Source: Mucilaginibacter_A sp041088075
GTDB lineage: Bacteria; Bacteroidota; Bacteroidia; Sphingobacteriales; Sphingobacteriaceae
Assembly (NCBI RefSeq): GCF_041088075.1
Contig: NZ_JBGCVY010000065.1
Coordinates: 1-64,000, forward strand
Length of the DNA: 64,000 bases
Direction of reading: 5' to 3'
A model generated the notes under the pieces. That model was given only the letters and a program-made list of their open reading frames with translations, did not search any database and was not told the DNA's origin. Numbering within the stretch: position 1 is the stretch's first letter; every line of letters begins with the position of its first letter. Both the position numbers and the translations under genes were made by a program. This document shows positions 19,801 to 27,773 of the stretch, piece after piece.

Positions 19801-20052
19801 CAGCATAACGCTCACACCCGGAAGAGGCCCACCTTTCTCATCGGTTACTTTACCGCTTATTGTTTTTTGCAAGAGAAGGTGTAAATGAATAATATTATTG
19901 CTATTAGTAGGTACAACATAAGTACCTTTAGTTACAGCTGCCCCGGCAGAGGTAATGGTCAATTCAGCAATGATTAAAAGGCTCCCCAGAGATGTTAAAT
20001 ATCTCCCCATTTTCAATCGCTGTTTGAGTGATTTAATAAAATTTTTGTACAT
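16843..20052 (-). CDS. SusC/RagA family TonB-linked outer membrane transporter
   Basis: The 1069-residue protein has a signal sequence, then a carboxypeptidase-regulatory-like domain (ISGKVTDEKGGPLPGVSVML, about residues 63-145). A TonB box region and plug follow (LNEVVVVGYGTQKKVTVTGS, IDIRGFGNPLVVIDGVPRD, AAIYGVRAANGVILVTTKKG). The large barrel ends with the typical aromatic C-terminus (FSLGVTVKL). It imports oligosaccharides across the outer membrane with SusD. It heads the operon; about 760 bp of non-coding sequence lies upstream. Confidence 0.97.
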   Translation of the reverse strand: MYKNFIKSLKQRLKMGRYLTSLGSLLIIAELTITSAGAAVTKGTYVVPTNSNNIIHLHLLLQKTISGKVTDEKGGPLPGVSVMLKNSTTGTVTDQNGNYSLNVPEDNGILVFTYIGFITQEVPIKGISTISIQLQGKPSTLNEVVVVGYGTQKKVTVTGSIASVSSRDIVTTKNENVLNTLTGKVAGLRIVQNSAEPGNFDNSIDIRGFGNPLVVIDGVPRDNITRLDPNDIESVSVLKDGSAAIYGVRAANGVILVTTKKGKKGAPELNYSGTFGFEVPSGLPKAVGAADFMMLVNENQLHNVNGGQIKYTDAQIAEYANGTRQSTDWYSQVIKNKVPQSQHTLNASGGNDNTNYFISFGLTDQAGFLLSNDLNYKRYNMRSNISSKITKNLTVDLNINGTIDQKNQPYQDAWWIIRSFWRSIPTQSVYANNNPAYLQNGQVDGTNPVALSDANVDGYKILNNKWFQSSVSATYQAPFVPGLSAKGLYSYDYYMSSNKIYQKSYNQYNYDAASDTYAPIPNQTPATIQRQFFEKPSTLTQLSLNYNHSFKGGHNVTALLLYEESERKGDNINAQRELSLPVDQLIAGNSLNQIGSTDGGVLYDLVNKSEVGRINYDYNSKYLVEFSFRRDGSSYFSPVKQYGFFPGGSIGWRVSQENFWKNTSALSFINDLKFRASYAQVGDDSANNYQYLTGYYYPAGGSNNQLPPGYVFNGTFVNGVQNRGIANPNLTWQNAKLYNIGVDLQAWKGLLGLTFDVYRRDKTGEYATRALSLPGVVGALLPQENLNSSRVQGFDFELNHRNNIGNVNYFAKATFAYNRFTRLHNEASPYGNSQENYINNQNNRYQGIQYGLGSNGQYTSYQDILNSPVFVSRSTVVGDYKYQDWNGDGQINGQDAHPISYNGSPLISFGLTLGASYKGFDFNTLWQGAADVDVSYFEQLNTPLFGGGSALSQFLDRYHPADPKADPYNPNTVWIPGHFAYTGTVADQNSLANIQDASYIRLKTVELGYSLTSSFAKKIGIKGARVFVNGYNALTITKLRYLDPEHPSSTYGYLYPLNKIFSLGVTVKL

Positions 20053-20385
20053 AGATTTATATTTGGTTTTAATAATTGGTTTATCCGTTCATAGTTTCTG
20101 TTTTTCATCTAACGCTATACCTGTAATATGGGTAGACACTTGTGTCAGAACTATCTGCGGCAGCAAAGCCAGGCCAACAAAAAATACAATGCTTATGGAG
20201 GGGTTGCTTTTAATTTAGTAAAACAAAACGCCATAAGCCAACTATGGCCTGTAGAAATTTTTTTCATAAAAGTGGTTATTTAGGTTAATTGGGTTTGGAG
20301 TTGTCAGCTAAGCAAGAAGCCTTAAAATAAATCTTGTTTAGTGGCACTTTCAGATAGCAATTTTAAACCAAGCGGTTTAAAAAGA

Positions 20386-20442
20386 GGGTTAAAAAAAGGG
20401 TTAAAGAAGTATAAATCTTATTAACCTAACCCTTTTTAACCC
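20386..20442. promoter_or_regulatory. Inverted repeat (GGGTTA / TAACCC) upstream of susC
   Basis: The two arms are about 16-18 bp each and could form a hairpin with a loop of about 23 nt. No T-tract follows on the minus strand, so a simple intrinsic terminator is doubtful. A regulator-binding site is equally possible. Confidence 0.35.
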
Positions 20443-20519
20443 ATCAGGGCATCTACTTGTTAAAATTAAAAAAGTTGTCCTGTTAACAACCTGTTTAAAT
20501 TTTATTCAATATATTTTTA

Positions 20520-20691
20520 ATGCTTCTTTTATATCGCCTTAAAAACATCAGGTTTACAATGCGTTTGTTATCGATACTTCATGTAAACACACCAAATTTA
20601 TATGCCTAAAAGAAGCATCAGGTTTCCACGCATTTGTTATCGGTACTTCAAATGTAAACACACATTAAATTTATATGCTTAAAAGAAGCAT
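20520..20691. repeat. Repeat cluster with a tandem duplication of about 72 bp
   Basis: ATGCTTCTTTTA is at 20520-20531 and TAAAAGAAGCAT at 20607-20618 and 20680-20691. The stretch 20547-20616 is repeated with small changes at 20617-20689: both contain CAGGTTT, then a GTTATCG-TACTTCA stretch, GTAAACACA and AAATTTATATGC before the core. So one unit has been duplicated head to tail. Confidence 0.85.
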
Positions 20692-20811
20692 TGGGTTTTA
20701 CCCTAATCTATGATTTGTTGAAAGGCTTTGTATATATTAAAACAAACCTCAAAACACATTACACGTAACTATTAAAAGCAAAAAACGGGAATTGGGCGTT
20801 CAGGGTATTGC

Positions 20812-23355
20812 TTAAAGTACAGCCTTATCGAAGCTGAGCGGGTAATCTTCGCCTAAAGATTTAAAATATTCCCGGGAAAACTGATCGTAGATTTTCTTTG
20901 AATACTCAATACCTTTCAACATTTTTAAAACTTTCAGTTCGTATTTAAAAGCAGTATCATTAAAGGGGTCTATATGTAGTATTAATCTGGCTAATTCTAA
21001 AATTTGCTTAAAGTTTTTTTCTTTGTAGAGTTTTTCCAACTGCGGTAATAAAACTTCTATCAACCTTTCGTCGTAGCTTTGTTTAATATTGTCCAGCCAC
21101 GGTTCGTTCATTTCAGTTAATAATGGGCCTCTGGCTATTAAATTATAATATTTATCAACCTGTTTGTTGTTCCCGGTAATGATGTTATCTACTTCCTTAC
21201 ATATTACCAAATAGTCGCAGAAGAAATTATTATCAATAGTAAAAAGGAAGCTCTCATTTGTAAACACTAAATGGATGCCATCCAAACTTGCTATAGTGTT
21301 TCGCAAATGGTTAAATGTAACGCCCCTGATATTTTTTGTTTTAGTTACATCCTTATCAGGCCACAATGCAACCGATATCTTTTTTGAGCTGATACCTTTA
21401 CCATTTTTACTATGCAACAATATTAACAAAAACAGTTGTTTGATTTTAGGGCTGAAAAGATAAGTGATATTACGGCTATTTTTGTCAAATACTAAAAACT
21501 CACCCAACAGGTACACCGCATTATTTTGAATTATATCAGGAGGGTGGCCCGGAATTGATTTAGAATTATCTTCTGTAATTTCTTCAATTTTTTGCGGCAC
21601 GCTTTTTTTTGTGCCTTTAAATAAAAAGACCAGAATAATTATGCTTGAAAAAGCAGCAGAAGAGATCGCTACATACAAAAACATAGGGAGAGTTTTCTTT
21701 TTAGGCGTAATTGCCTGAAGATAACGCGCAGCACTTACTGGAGGTGCTGCAAGCGAATAAACCCTGATCGAAGAATTTTGCGGGTTAGTAAATTCCTGAA
21801 CCGAACAATAAAAAATTTCGGTTTTATGGTCGTAAAAGAGGTTAATATCTGTTTCGATTTTCTCGGAAGTTACATTTATTGGCGCACTTACTACCTCGTA
21901 TGAGCCGTCTTTTACTGCAAACTTGTATAATTTAAAATTCGTTTTTGCACTTTCATGGGGATAACACAATACATAGAAATATTTTTTATCAGCTGATAAA
22001 ATTAGGTTATTAGCGGGTACAAATCTTTCCTTAGGTTTTATATTCCAGCATTTTTTTATCGTATGGGCCCTTAAATTAACCCTGTACAAATCATAAAATT
22101 GCTTTCCGCCAATAATTTGGTTCCCGGATTCGTTTCCATACCCTCCAAACAAAAATATTTCATCCTTATTATCGGCACTGCCGGTGGCTGAAAAAAAACG
22201 GGGGTTTATTTTATCGCCTTTAAAGTAAGCCTGTTTCCATTGGTCTTTTTTACTGTTGTACTTGTAAAACGAATTATAGTATTTAAATGAACCATAGCCA
22301 CCAAACAAATAAATACTGTCCTGCCTGGCATTATAAAAAGTATTATGGTGGTGCCTTTGCTCCTGTAAAACAGCCTTGCCTACTGTTTCCCATCTTTGCG
22401 TTTTCAAATCCAGGGCAGCTATACTTGTTTTCCCCTTTGGCACATCATAATATGCTTCATAGACATAGCATTTATTTTCCTTTGGATTAAATATACTTTT
22501 GCCTAAAACCATGGGCACCGGAAGTTTATTTTTATAATGAAGCGCCGACAAACTATTTGAGCTGGTGTTATAAACCAACAGGGAATCTTTTTTATAAACG
22601 AATAACTTTTGTCCTGCTGTATCAAAGTTTATTCCTGCAACCGTAGTGAAATTATGTTTAAAAACAGGTTTCCAGAAATAAGAATCATTAATTAACCATA
22701 CCGGGTTTTCAACTACACCAATAGCTTCGCCGCCCATGTCGTGGGTGCTGTTGCCCTTCCATTCATCCAGGGGAAAAAAGTATGACGAGGAATTATCGCT
22801 GACAGACAAATTTTTAATGGCCATGTTAGGTACTTCCGTATAATACTGATTTTTGCCAAAAAACAGTTTTGTTGGCAATTGACCTCCAAACCCTAAATCT
22901 GTGGCCTTATAACATTTATTATTGATGCTCAGGTTCACCGTATTGTTAGCCAGGTTAAAATCAGCTTTTACCTTAATCCATTTCCGCTTTCTTAAATCTA
23001 TACTTTGTAGCGGGATTTTTAACTTATTGCTTACCCTATCTATATTAAAATTAAAGTAAGCTGCATCATTAGTATTAAGATAGCTTAAACTGTATGAGTT
23101 GTTTTTACCGGCAATATCAAAAATATAACCTAAATGGTCTTTGTCCCACAGCAATAAGTCGAAACTTATCAATAAATGTGTTTTAAAGACGGGAGCATAG
23201 TTTGAAAATACATTGTAAGAAGTTCTTTTGGCCACCAGGCTATCATTGGAACAAAACATTAAGCCTTGTGCCCAGCTAAATACTGGAAAGAATAATATCA
23301 GGACAAAAGCAATCAAGTATAACCGAAACAATGATTTTTTTACCTTATTCTTCAT
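20812..23355 (-). CDS. Membrane regulator: kelch-type sensor, one TM helix, winged-helix DNA-binding domain
   Basis: The 847-residue protein has, in order: a signal or TM segment (residues about 8-28); a LamG-like beta-sandwich (about 40-200); a kelch-type propeller (about 250-500, with YLFGGYGSFKYYNSFYKYNS and FLFGGYGNESGN); and one TM helix (about 555-578). After it comes a cytoplasmic OmpR/SARP-like winged helix (about 620-725, FSPKIKQLFLLILL and KKISVALWPDKD), then a BTAD-like helical domain. This would couple an extracytoplasmic signal straight to DNA binding without phosphorelay. It is just upstream of susC on the same strand, so it is the likely regulator of that operon. Start chosen at the ATG at 23355, next to the hydrophobic segment. 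Confidence 0.82.
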   Translation of the reverse strand: MKNKVKKSLFRLYLIAFVLILFFPVFSWAQGLMFCSNDSLVAKRTSYNVFSNYAPVFKTHLLISFDLLLWDKDHLGYIFDIAGKNNSYSLSYLNTNDAAYFNFNIDRVSNKLKIPLQSIDLRKRKWIKVKADFNLANNTVNLSINNKCYKATDLGFGGQLPTKLFFGKNQYYTEVPNMAIKNLSVSDNSSSYFFPLDEWKGNSTHDMGGEAIGVVENPVWLINDSYFWKPVFKHNFTTVAGINFDTAGQKLFVYKKDSLLVYNTSSNSLSALHYKNKLPVPMVLGKSIFNPKENKCYVYEAYYDVPKGKTSIAALDLKTQRWETVGKAVLQEQRHHHNTFYNARQDSIYLFGGYGSFKYYNSFYKYNSKKDQWKQAYFKGDKINPRFFSATGSADNKDEIFLFGGYGNESGNQIIGGKQFYDLYRVNLRAHTIKKCWNIKPKERFVPANNLILSADKKYFYVLCYPHESAKTNFKLYKFAVKDGSYEVVSAPINVTSEKIETDINLFYDHKTEIFYCSVQEFTNPQNSSIRVYSLAAPPVSAARYLQAITPKKKTLPMFLYVAISSAAFSSIIILVFLFKGTKKSVPQKIEEITEDNSKSIPGHPPDIIQNNAVYLLGEFLVFDKNSRNITYLFSPKIKQLFLLILLHSKNGKGISSKKISVALWPDKDVTKTKNIRGVTFNHLRNTIASLDGIHLVFTNESFLFTIDNNFFCDYLVICKEVDNIITGNNKQVDKYYNLIARGPLLTEMNEPWLDNIKQSYDERLIEVLLPQLEKLYKEKNFKQILELARLILHIDPFNDTAFKYELKVLKMLKGIEYSKKIYDQFSREYFKSLGEDYPLSFDKAVL

Positions 23356-23478
23356 TGTTAAAATTAGGTCAATTGGGCTTCTCACTATTATATCTGTTAC
23401 AAAAGTAGTTTTTCTAATTAAGAAAGTATTTAAATTTTACTCAATAATAATTATACTGAGGATATATAAAATCAAGAA

Positions 23479-23661
23479 GTTGTTTAAACTTTTAGGGCTC
23501 TGTTTTTATTTGTACAACCAAAAAACTCCATGCTTCTTTTACCGGGCAAAAATTGGTGTTAATATGCATTTAATAAATCAACAAACCCAATGACTAACAT
23601 TTTTACCGGGTAAAAGAAGTATCAACCCCAAAAAGATAGCCTAAAAAAAAGTTTAAACAAC
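23479..23661. mobile_element. Composite repeat element with outer GTTTAAAC inverted repeats
   Basis: The element is bounded by GTTGTTTAAACTTTT (23479-23493) and its exact reverse complement AAAAGTTTAAACAAC (23647-23661). It encloses one inverted pair: ATGCTTCTTTTA at 23530-23541 and the variant TAAAAGAAGTAT at 23611-23622. This is the same build as 13798-14095, but with one internal pair instead of two. Confidence 0.8.
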
Positions 23662-23745
23662 GATAAAAGAAGTAGTTAGCAATAAGTTTGGACAACTTAA
23701 TATAGAAAATCAGTGGTTCAAATCTCCTAAAAAGCAATCAGCAGG

Positions 23746-23775
23746 CACAAATTTTTACCCGGTAAAAGAAGCATC
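23746..23775 (+). repeat. Solo copy of the repeat
   Basis: The core is at 23763-23774, preceded by CACAAATTTTTACCCGG. A related AACAG-type core lies 105 bp further on, at 23880-23891. Confidence 0.88.
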
Positions 23776-24150
23776 AATTGGTTGTATAATCCTGGCGGCC
23801 CTAATATCGAATGTTTTTTTTAATACGTGTTGTGCCTTTCGGCAAAACCTTTTAAAAACTTATCCTGAATTTATAGCCATAAAAACAGCATCGGCATAAC
23901 TGCATTTCCATCAGCCCTAAGTTTAAAACCTGCATTAAGTTTTTGCGTATAAGCTACGGCACAGGAAAATAGGTTCCGGTGCATAAATTCCCCAATCTGT
24001 AGAGCAAATTTCTCAATTAATTTTAATTGAATAAATAAATGCTAAATTTAAAGCCTCATGCCGATGGTACAGAAGTTGAGCCTTTGTACCGGATTTAAAC
24101 CTAAAATAAACTTAATGATTCTATCAATACTGCAATAAATCAATTCATTT

Positions 24151-26631
24151 ATGAAAAAACCTATCCTTATTAAAAATTTTTTCAACCACCGCTTTGCCCT
24201 TTGTTTTGCTGTTTCGTGTGGTTGTCTGGTTTTGTCGGCCCAAGTCCGTGCGCAATACCGCGCGCCGCAGGACACGGCCAAAACCAAGCGTTCGCCGAAC
24301 GATCCATTATCTACTTTCAAAACCACCACCCAGCCTTACCAACCTGATTCGCGCATCGTTGGCGCGGCGGTAAAAGCGGCCGAAATGCTGGCAGATACTA
24401 CTAAATACGACACGAAAAAAGGCGTTCCCATCCAGCAGTTGTTCAGCAATGATGACCTGCAATACGTGGTGAAACAAGGCGCAAACGGCGTTGTGGTGTT
24501 GTTTGATTTGGTGAACAAACATTTGCCCAAAGGCGAAAGCATTAATTTCAGGACAGAGAACGAAGCGGATGTAACCTCCAGCACTAACCCATTGGTATTG
24601 AGCAATCTTCGGGCAACTGTTGCGGCCAAGCCGGGCTCTTTTTCCAACAATGAGTCTCAATGGAAAGAAAACATCTTTCTGGCTTATATGGCACGGGATT
24701 ATGCCACCAAACTAAGTAACACCATCACCATCACTTCTGCTACGCGCGAAATGCGCGAAACACCGGGATTATCAATTATTGATTATGATGGAAAAGAAAT
24801 TACGCTGAAGCAGATTTTGACCAATAACCAGTCGAAAGGGAAAAACAAATATGAGGCAGAAAAAGCAGCCGTATTAGATTTTCGCGAGCATACTTTCCCC
24901 GGAAAAATCTCCAAAGAAAACGCCAACGAGAACTACCGGCGCGCGCTTTTCCAGTTGATTGATTTGCAGCAGGGCGATATCACCCGGCATCCGGCAACCC
25001 GAAACTTTGTGGATGTTTTGACCAATGATTTGAAAAAAGGCCAAAGCAGCAATGTGGTGAATGCGCTGAAAAACAACAACTTTTTTGATGCGAACGTACC
25101 CGGAACGCAAGGGCCAGTTTTGTTAACGGAAGATTCTGTCATCAACGCAAATAAAATACAAGCCCGCGCCCACGACAAAGCGATGGAACTGATGACGCTG
25201 ACCGCTTTGCATTATGGCGAGCGCGATGCCGTAAAACTGTTGAAAAGTTTGGTGGAAGGCAAAGGTGCTATCCCGGCCAGGCAAACCACCGAGTTTACGC
25301 CAAAACGTTTGGGCGAACTGGCCAACCATGGAACCGAACAATTAAAATCTTTAGGTTTTGGAAAAAGCAAAACCAACGACATGACGAACTCTGATTTGGT
25401 TTTGGTTGCCGTCGCTTCTCCGGATGTGCCGGTTATTGTTCGGCCAAAAGCTTATTTAACCTTGCAGCAGGTTGGTGTCGGCATTGTCAATTATTATGCT
25501 TCCACCGAAACCCGGGAAACAAAAAATGCGGTTTTGTTTAACCCGACGATCAGTTTGGGCAGCCGCCATACCGAATACCGTGCTGCTTTTGATGCCGTTG
25601 ATTTCGTCCCTGAGTTTTTAAACGGCAATAACATCAACCAAAAAGGTTCGCGTGTTACGCAAAACGGTTTGGAAATGCGCTTAGGCTCTGATATTTACTT
25701 TTCAAATATGATTAACCTTATAGAAAAAGGTGTTAAACCGGTTATCTACCCGGAGTTTGGCGTGCTTGTAGGTTATGGGCAGCGCAGTGTTGGTGATGAC
25801 AACAGCACTACGCCCGGGCCTTTGGGCGCTGTGCCGCAATACAAAAGCAATTACTTTAACTGGGGCGGACATGTGGGCTTAAGCGTTGGGCCGTTTTTGG
25901 TGGCCACAGACGCCACCTATTTAACCACCGGCGAACGCGTCAACCCATACGAAAGATTTTTTGACCTTTCCCAGGGGATGACTTATTACCGTTATACCGG
26001 CTTGGCCCACGTAATCAACTTCGGGCTGGGCAAAATTGCCGAAGGCCGGGGTTCACACCTGACCGTAGATTTGGAATATACCGGCGAAACCAACAATACC
26101 GGTATCAAAAACAAAACCATTTCGGCGGGGGGCAACGGGCAAACAGGCAATGGCGAGTGGGACCGCGATTACAACCGCGCGCATCCAGGCGGTGTTTTTA
26201 ATGCCGCAATTGCTAATACCATGGTTGTTAACGGCGATGTAAAAGCGACTTATGCGGCCAGCAGTTATGGAGCCGTGCATGTGGGCATCCAAAAAGCCAA
26301 TGTTGAGTTTAAAGGTACGGCAGGGCTTTATAACTTATATACCGTGCCCATTAACGGCGCTAAGTTGATCAGTACAGAGACCTTTAAAAATACCATCAAC
26401 GGAAATTTGTTTGGCGCATTAACCATTACTTACCATTTTGCTTCGGGCAGTTTAAGTACCAAGTACAAGAAAACCGAAACGTATCAATCTACCAACGGCA
26501 ACGAAACGCCGCATAAAGTGGACGAGGCATCGAGCGAAGTCAAAACTACTTTTGGCCCGAGGAACCATGCTATTTTTACCAATGCAAAATCAAGGCTTGC
26601 ACCAAATACCGATGCGCCACCAGTTCAATAA
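24151..26631 (+). CDS. Large exported protein of unknown function
   Basis: The 826-residue protein has a signal peptide (FALCFAVSCGCLVLSAQVRA, then Q). The first half (residues about 40-430) is mostly helical and polar. The second half (about 430-780) is beta-rich with alternating aromatic residues, for example VGVGIVNYYASTETRETKNA and HVGLSVGPFLVATDATYL, suggesting an outer-membrane-associated barrel or sandwich. The C-terminal 45 residues are low complexity. I do not recognise the family. It is monocistronic and ends at a strong intrinsic terminator. Codon use is GC-richer than the SusCD genes. Confidence 0.75.
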   Translation: MKKPILIKNFFNHRFALCFAVSCGCLVLSAQVRAQYRAPQDTAKTKRSPNDPLSTFKTTTQPYQPDSRIVGAAVKAAEMLADTTKYDTKKGVPIQQLFSNDDLQYVVKQGANGVVVLFDLVNKHLPKGESINFRTENEADVTSSTNPLVLSNLRATVAAKPGSFSNNESQWKENIFLAYMARDYATKLSNTITITSATREMRETPGLSIIDYDGKEITLKQILTNNQSKGKNKYEAEKAAVLDFREHTFPGKISKENANENYRRALFQLIDLQQGDITRHPATRNFVDVLTNDLKKGQSSNVVNALKNNNFFDANVPGTQGPVLLTEDSVINANKIQARAHDKAMELMTLTALHYGERDAVKLLKSLVEGKGAIPARQTTEFTPKRLGELANHGTEQLKSLGFGKSKTNDMTNSDLVLVAVASPDVPVIVRPKAYLTLQQVGVGIVNYYASTETRETKNAVLFNPTISLGSRHTEYRAAFDAVDFVPEFLNGNNINQKGSRVTQNGLEMRLGSDIYFSNMINLIEKGVKPVIYPEFGVLVGYGQRSVGDDNSTTPGPLGAVPQYKSNYFNWGGHVGLSVGPFLVATDATYLTTGERVNPYERFFDLSQGMTYYRYTGLAHVINFGLGKIAEGRGSHLTVDLEYTGETNNTGIKNKTISAGGNGQTGNGEWDRDYNRAHPGGVFNAAIANTMVVNGDVKATYAASSYGAVHVGIQKANVEFKGTAGLYNLYTVPINGAKLISTETFKNTINGNLFGALTITYHFASGSLSTKYKKTETYQSTNGNETPHKVDEASSEVKTTFGPRNHAIFTNAKSRLAPNTDAPPVQ

Positions 26632-26654
26632 CAGGTAATTCTTTTAAAAATATT

Positions 26655-26690
26655 AACCCTTGTAAATGCTTCTTTTACAAGGGTTTTTTA
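26655..26690 (+). terminator. Intrinsic terminator carrying the repeat core in its loop
   Basis: The stem AACCCTTGTAAA pairs with TTTACAAGGGTT and is followed by TTTTA. The core ATGCTTCTTTTA (26666-26677) spans the loop and part of the right arm. It lies 23 bp after the stop of the preceding gene. Confidence 0.85.
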
Positions 26691-26711
26691 TGGGGAAAGT
26701 TTGAAGGGTGG

Positions 26712-26905
26712 TTTTGGCTAAAGCCAATAATCGGGCGTTTTAAACCCCGGCCTTAAGGCCGGGGCAATGAATAGCGGCAAATAGAATAGCAGAAAATAAC
26801 AGCGGCAATTGAACGATGTTGCTTTACAAATTTTCAGGTGTTTCATTGCCCCGGCCTTCAGGCCGGGGATAACAGAAGCAGGCCAGGGGCTTTAGCCAAA
26901 AAAAT
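26712..26905. repeat. Long inverted repeat, dispersed-element type
   Basis: Outer arms TTTTGGCTAAAGCC (from about 26712) and GGCTTTAGCCAAAA (to about 26903) enclose inner arms CCCCGGCCTTAAGGCCGGGG (26741-26765 region) followed by CAATGAA, and TTCATTGCCCCGGCC near 26845. Each inner arm is itself a short palindrome. The element has no coding capacity. Similar GC-rich palindromic elements are common in Sphingobacteriaceae genomes, from memory. A solo TAAAAGAAGCAT (26936-26947) follows it. Confidence 0.75.
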
Positions 26906-26918
26906 CAAAAGCGCCGGA

Positions 26919-26948
26919 CACTAAATTTTATGCCCTAAAAGAAGCATC
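26919..26948 (+). repeat. Solo copy of the repeat
   Basis: The core is at 26936-26947, preceded by GACACTAAATTTTATGCCC. Confidence 0.88.
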
Positions 26949-27052
26949 AAGCCAAACAAAAAAAATTATACAAGCAGTATTTCCGTGCCGAAAACGCCGT
27001 TCCATTCCCCGTAAATAAGCTTACATTCGCACCATCAACCAGTTAAACCCTG

Positions 27053-27562
27053 ATGAAAACTGCTGCAAAACCAAAGCTCCGATTGGTGGACGAATACTTT
27101 AAAAAATACGCCGAAAGCCACCAAAACCCAAGCAACGAACGCATTCATTGGGTCTGCGTCCCGCTGATTGCGTTTAGTTTGTTGGGCCTGGTTTGGGCCA
27201 TCCCGTTTCCGTACATACGGTTTTTGGGCAGCTTTAACGGCATGTTCAACTGGGCCTCTTTTCTCATCGCTTTTGCTATTTATTATTACTACAAATTATC
27301 ACCGGTACTTTCCTATTTTATGCTGATGGTTGTGATGCTGTTTTGTTACCTCATCTCTTTATTGATTAAATGGCAGGAAGCCGGCGGCCCGCATTTATGG
27401 CAATCCTGCCTTGTTGTTTTTGTGTTTTCCTGGATCGGCCAAATCATCGGGCATAAAATCGAAGGCAAAAAACCATCCTTTTTGGATGATCTGAAATTCC
27501 TGCTGATCGGCCCCATCTGGCTGCTCCACTTTATATTGAATAGGTTTCGGATAAAATATTGA
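27053..27562 (+). CDS. Mpo1-like (DUF962) integral membrane protein
   Basis: The 169-residue protein begins LVDEYFKKYAESHQNPSNERIHWVC..P, the hallmark of the DUF962/Mpo1 (YGL010w-like) family. It has about four hydrophobic segments and a second conserved block (WIGQIIGHKIEGKKPS). The His residues in ERIHW and IGHKIE are the likely metal ligands. Yeast Mpo1 is an Fe(II)-dependent dioxygenase in 2-hydroxy fatty acid alpha-oxidation; the bacterial role is not established. It has no operon partner. Confidence 0.88.
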   Translation: MKTAAKPKLRLVDEYFKKYAESHQNPSNERIHWVCVPLIAFSLLGLVWAIPFPYIRFLGSFNGMFNWASFLIAFAIYYYYKLSPVLSYFMLMVVMLFCYLISLLIKWQEAGGPHLWQSCLVVFVFSWIGQIIGHKIEGKKPSFLDDLKFLLIGPIWLLHFILNRFRIKY

Positions 27563-27773
27563 CCTCCGTCAAAAAAGGATCAAAAATATTACAACGTTCC
27601 GTTTTGTATAAGCAATAAAATTGATTAGCATTGCTTTGTCGTTTTTTACAAACCAATTTATCAAACCCAAAAGTGAACCACCATTTGCTTTAACCGTTTT
27701 GTTTGGCTTTCATTAAATCCGGTGTAAATATTTGCTGGAGATTGACGAACAAAACAAACATTATTTTATAACG

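Larger units (their letters stand above)
20053..20811. other. Long susC leader region with inverted and tandem repeats
   Basis: This 759-bp region has no convincing gene. It should hold the susC promoter. It contains the palindrome TTTTAAACC-AAGC-GGTTTAAAA (about 20361-20381). An inverted repeat follows: GGGTTAAAAAAAGGGTTA at 20386-20403 with TAACCCTTTTTAACCC at 20427-20442. The repeat cluster at 20520-20691 is further out. The inverted repeats 310-390 bp upstream of susC could be a terminator for the regulator gene or an operator. Confidence 0.5.
23356..24150. other. Divergent intergenic region rich in repeats
   Basis: This 795-bp region separates the minus-strand regulator from the plus-strand exported protein. 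It contains the composite element at 23479-23661, a partial core at 23664-23674, a solo core at 23763-23774 and an AACAG-type core at 23880-23891. I see no credible gene in it. Promoters for both flanking genes must lie here, but I could not pick them out. Confidence 0.6.

Noticed and set aside
20053..20150. A TAnnTTTG promoter directly before susC
   Set aside because: I found no convincing -7/-33 pair on the minus strand close to the start codon.
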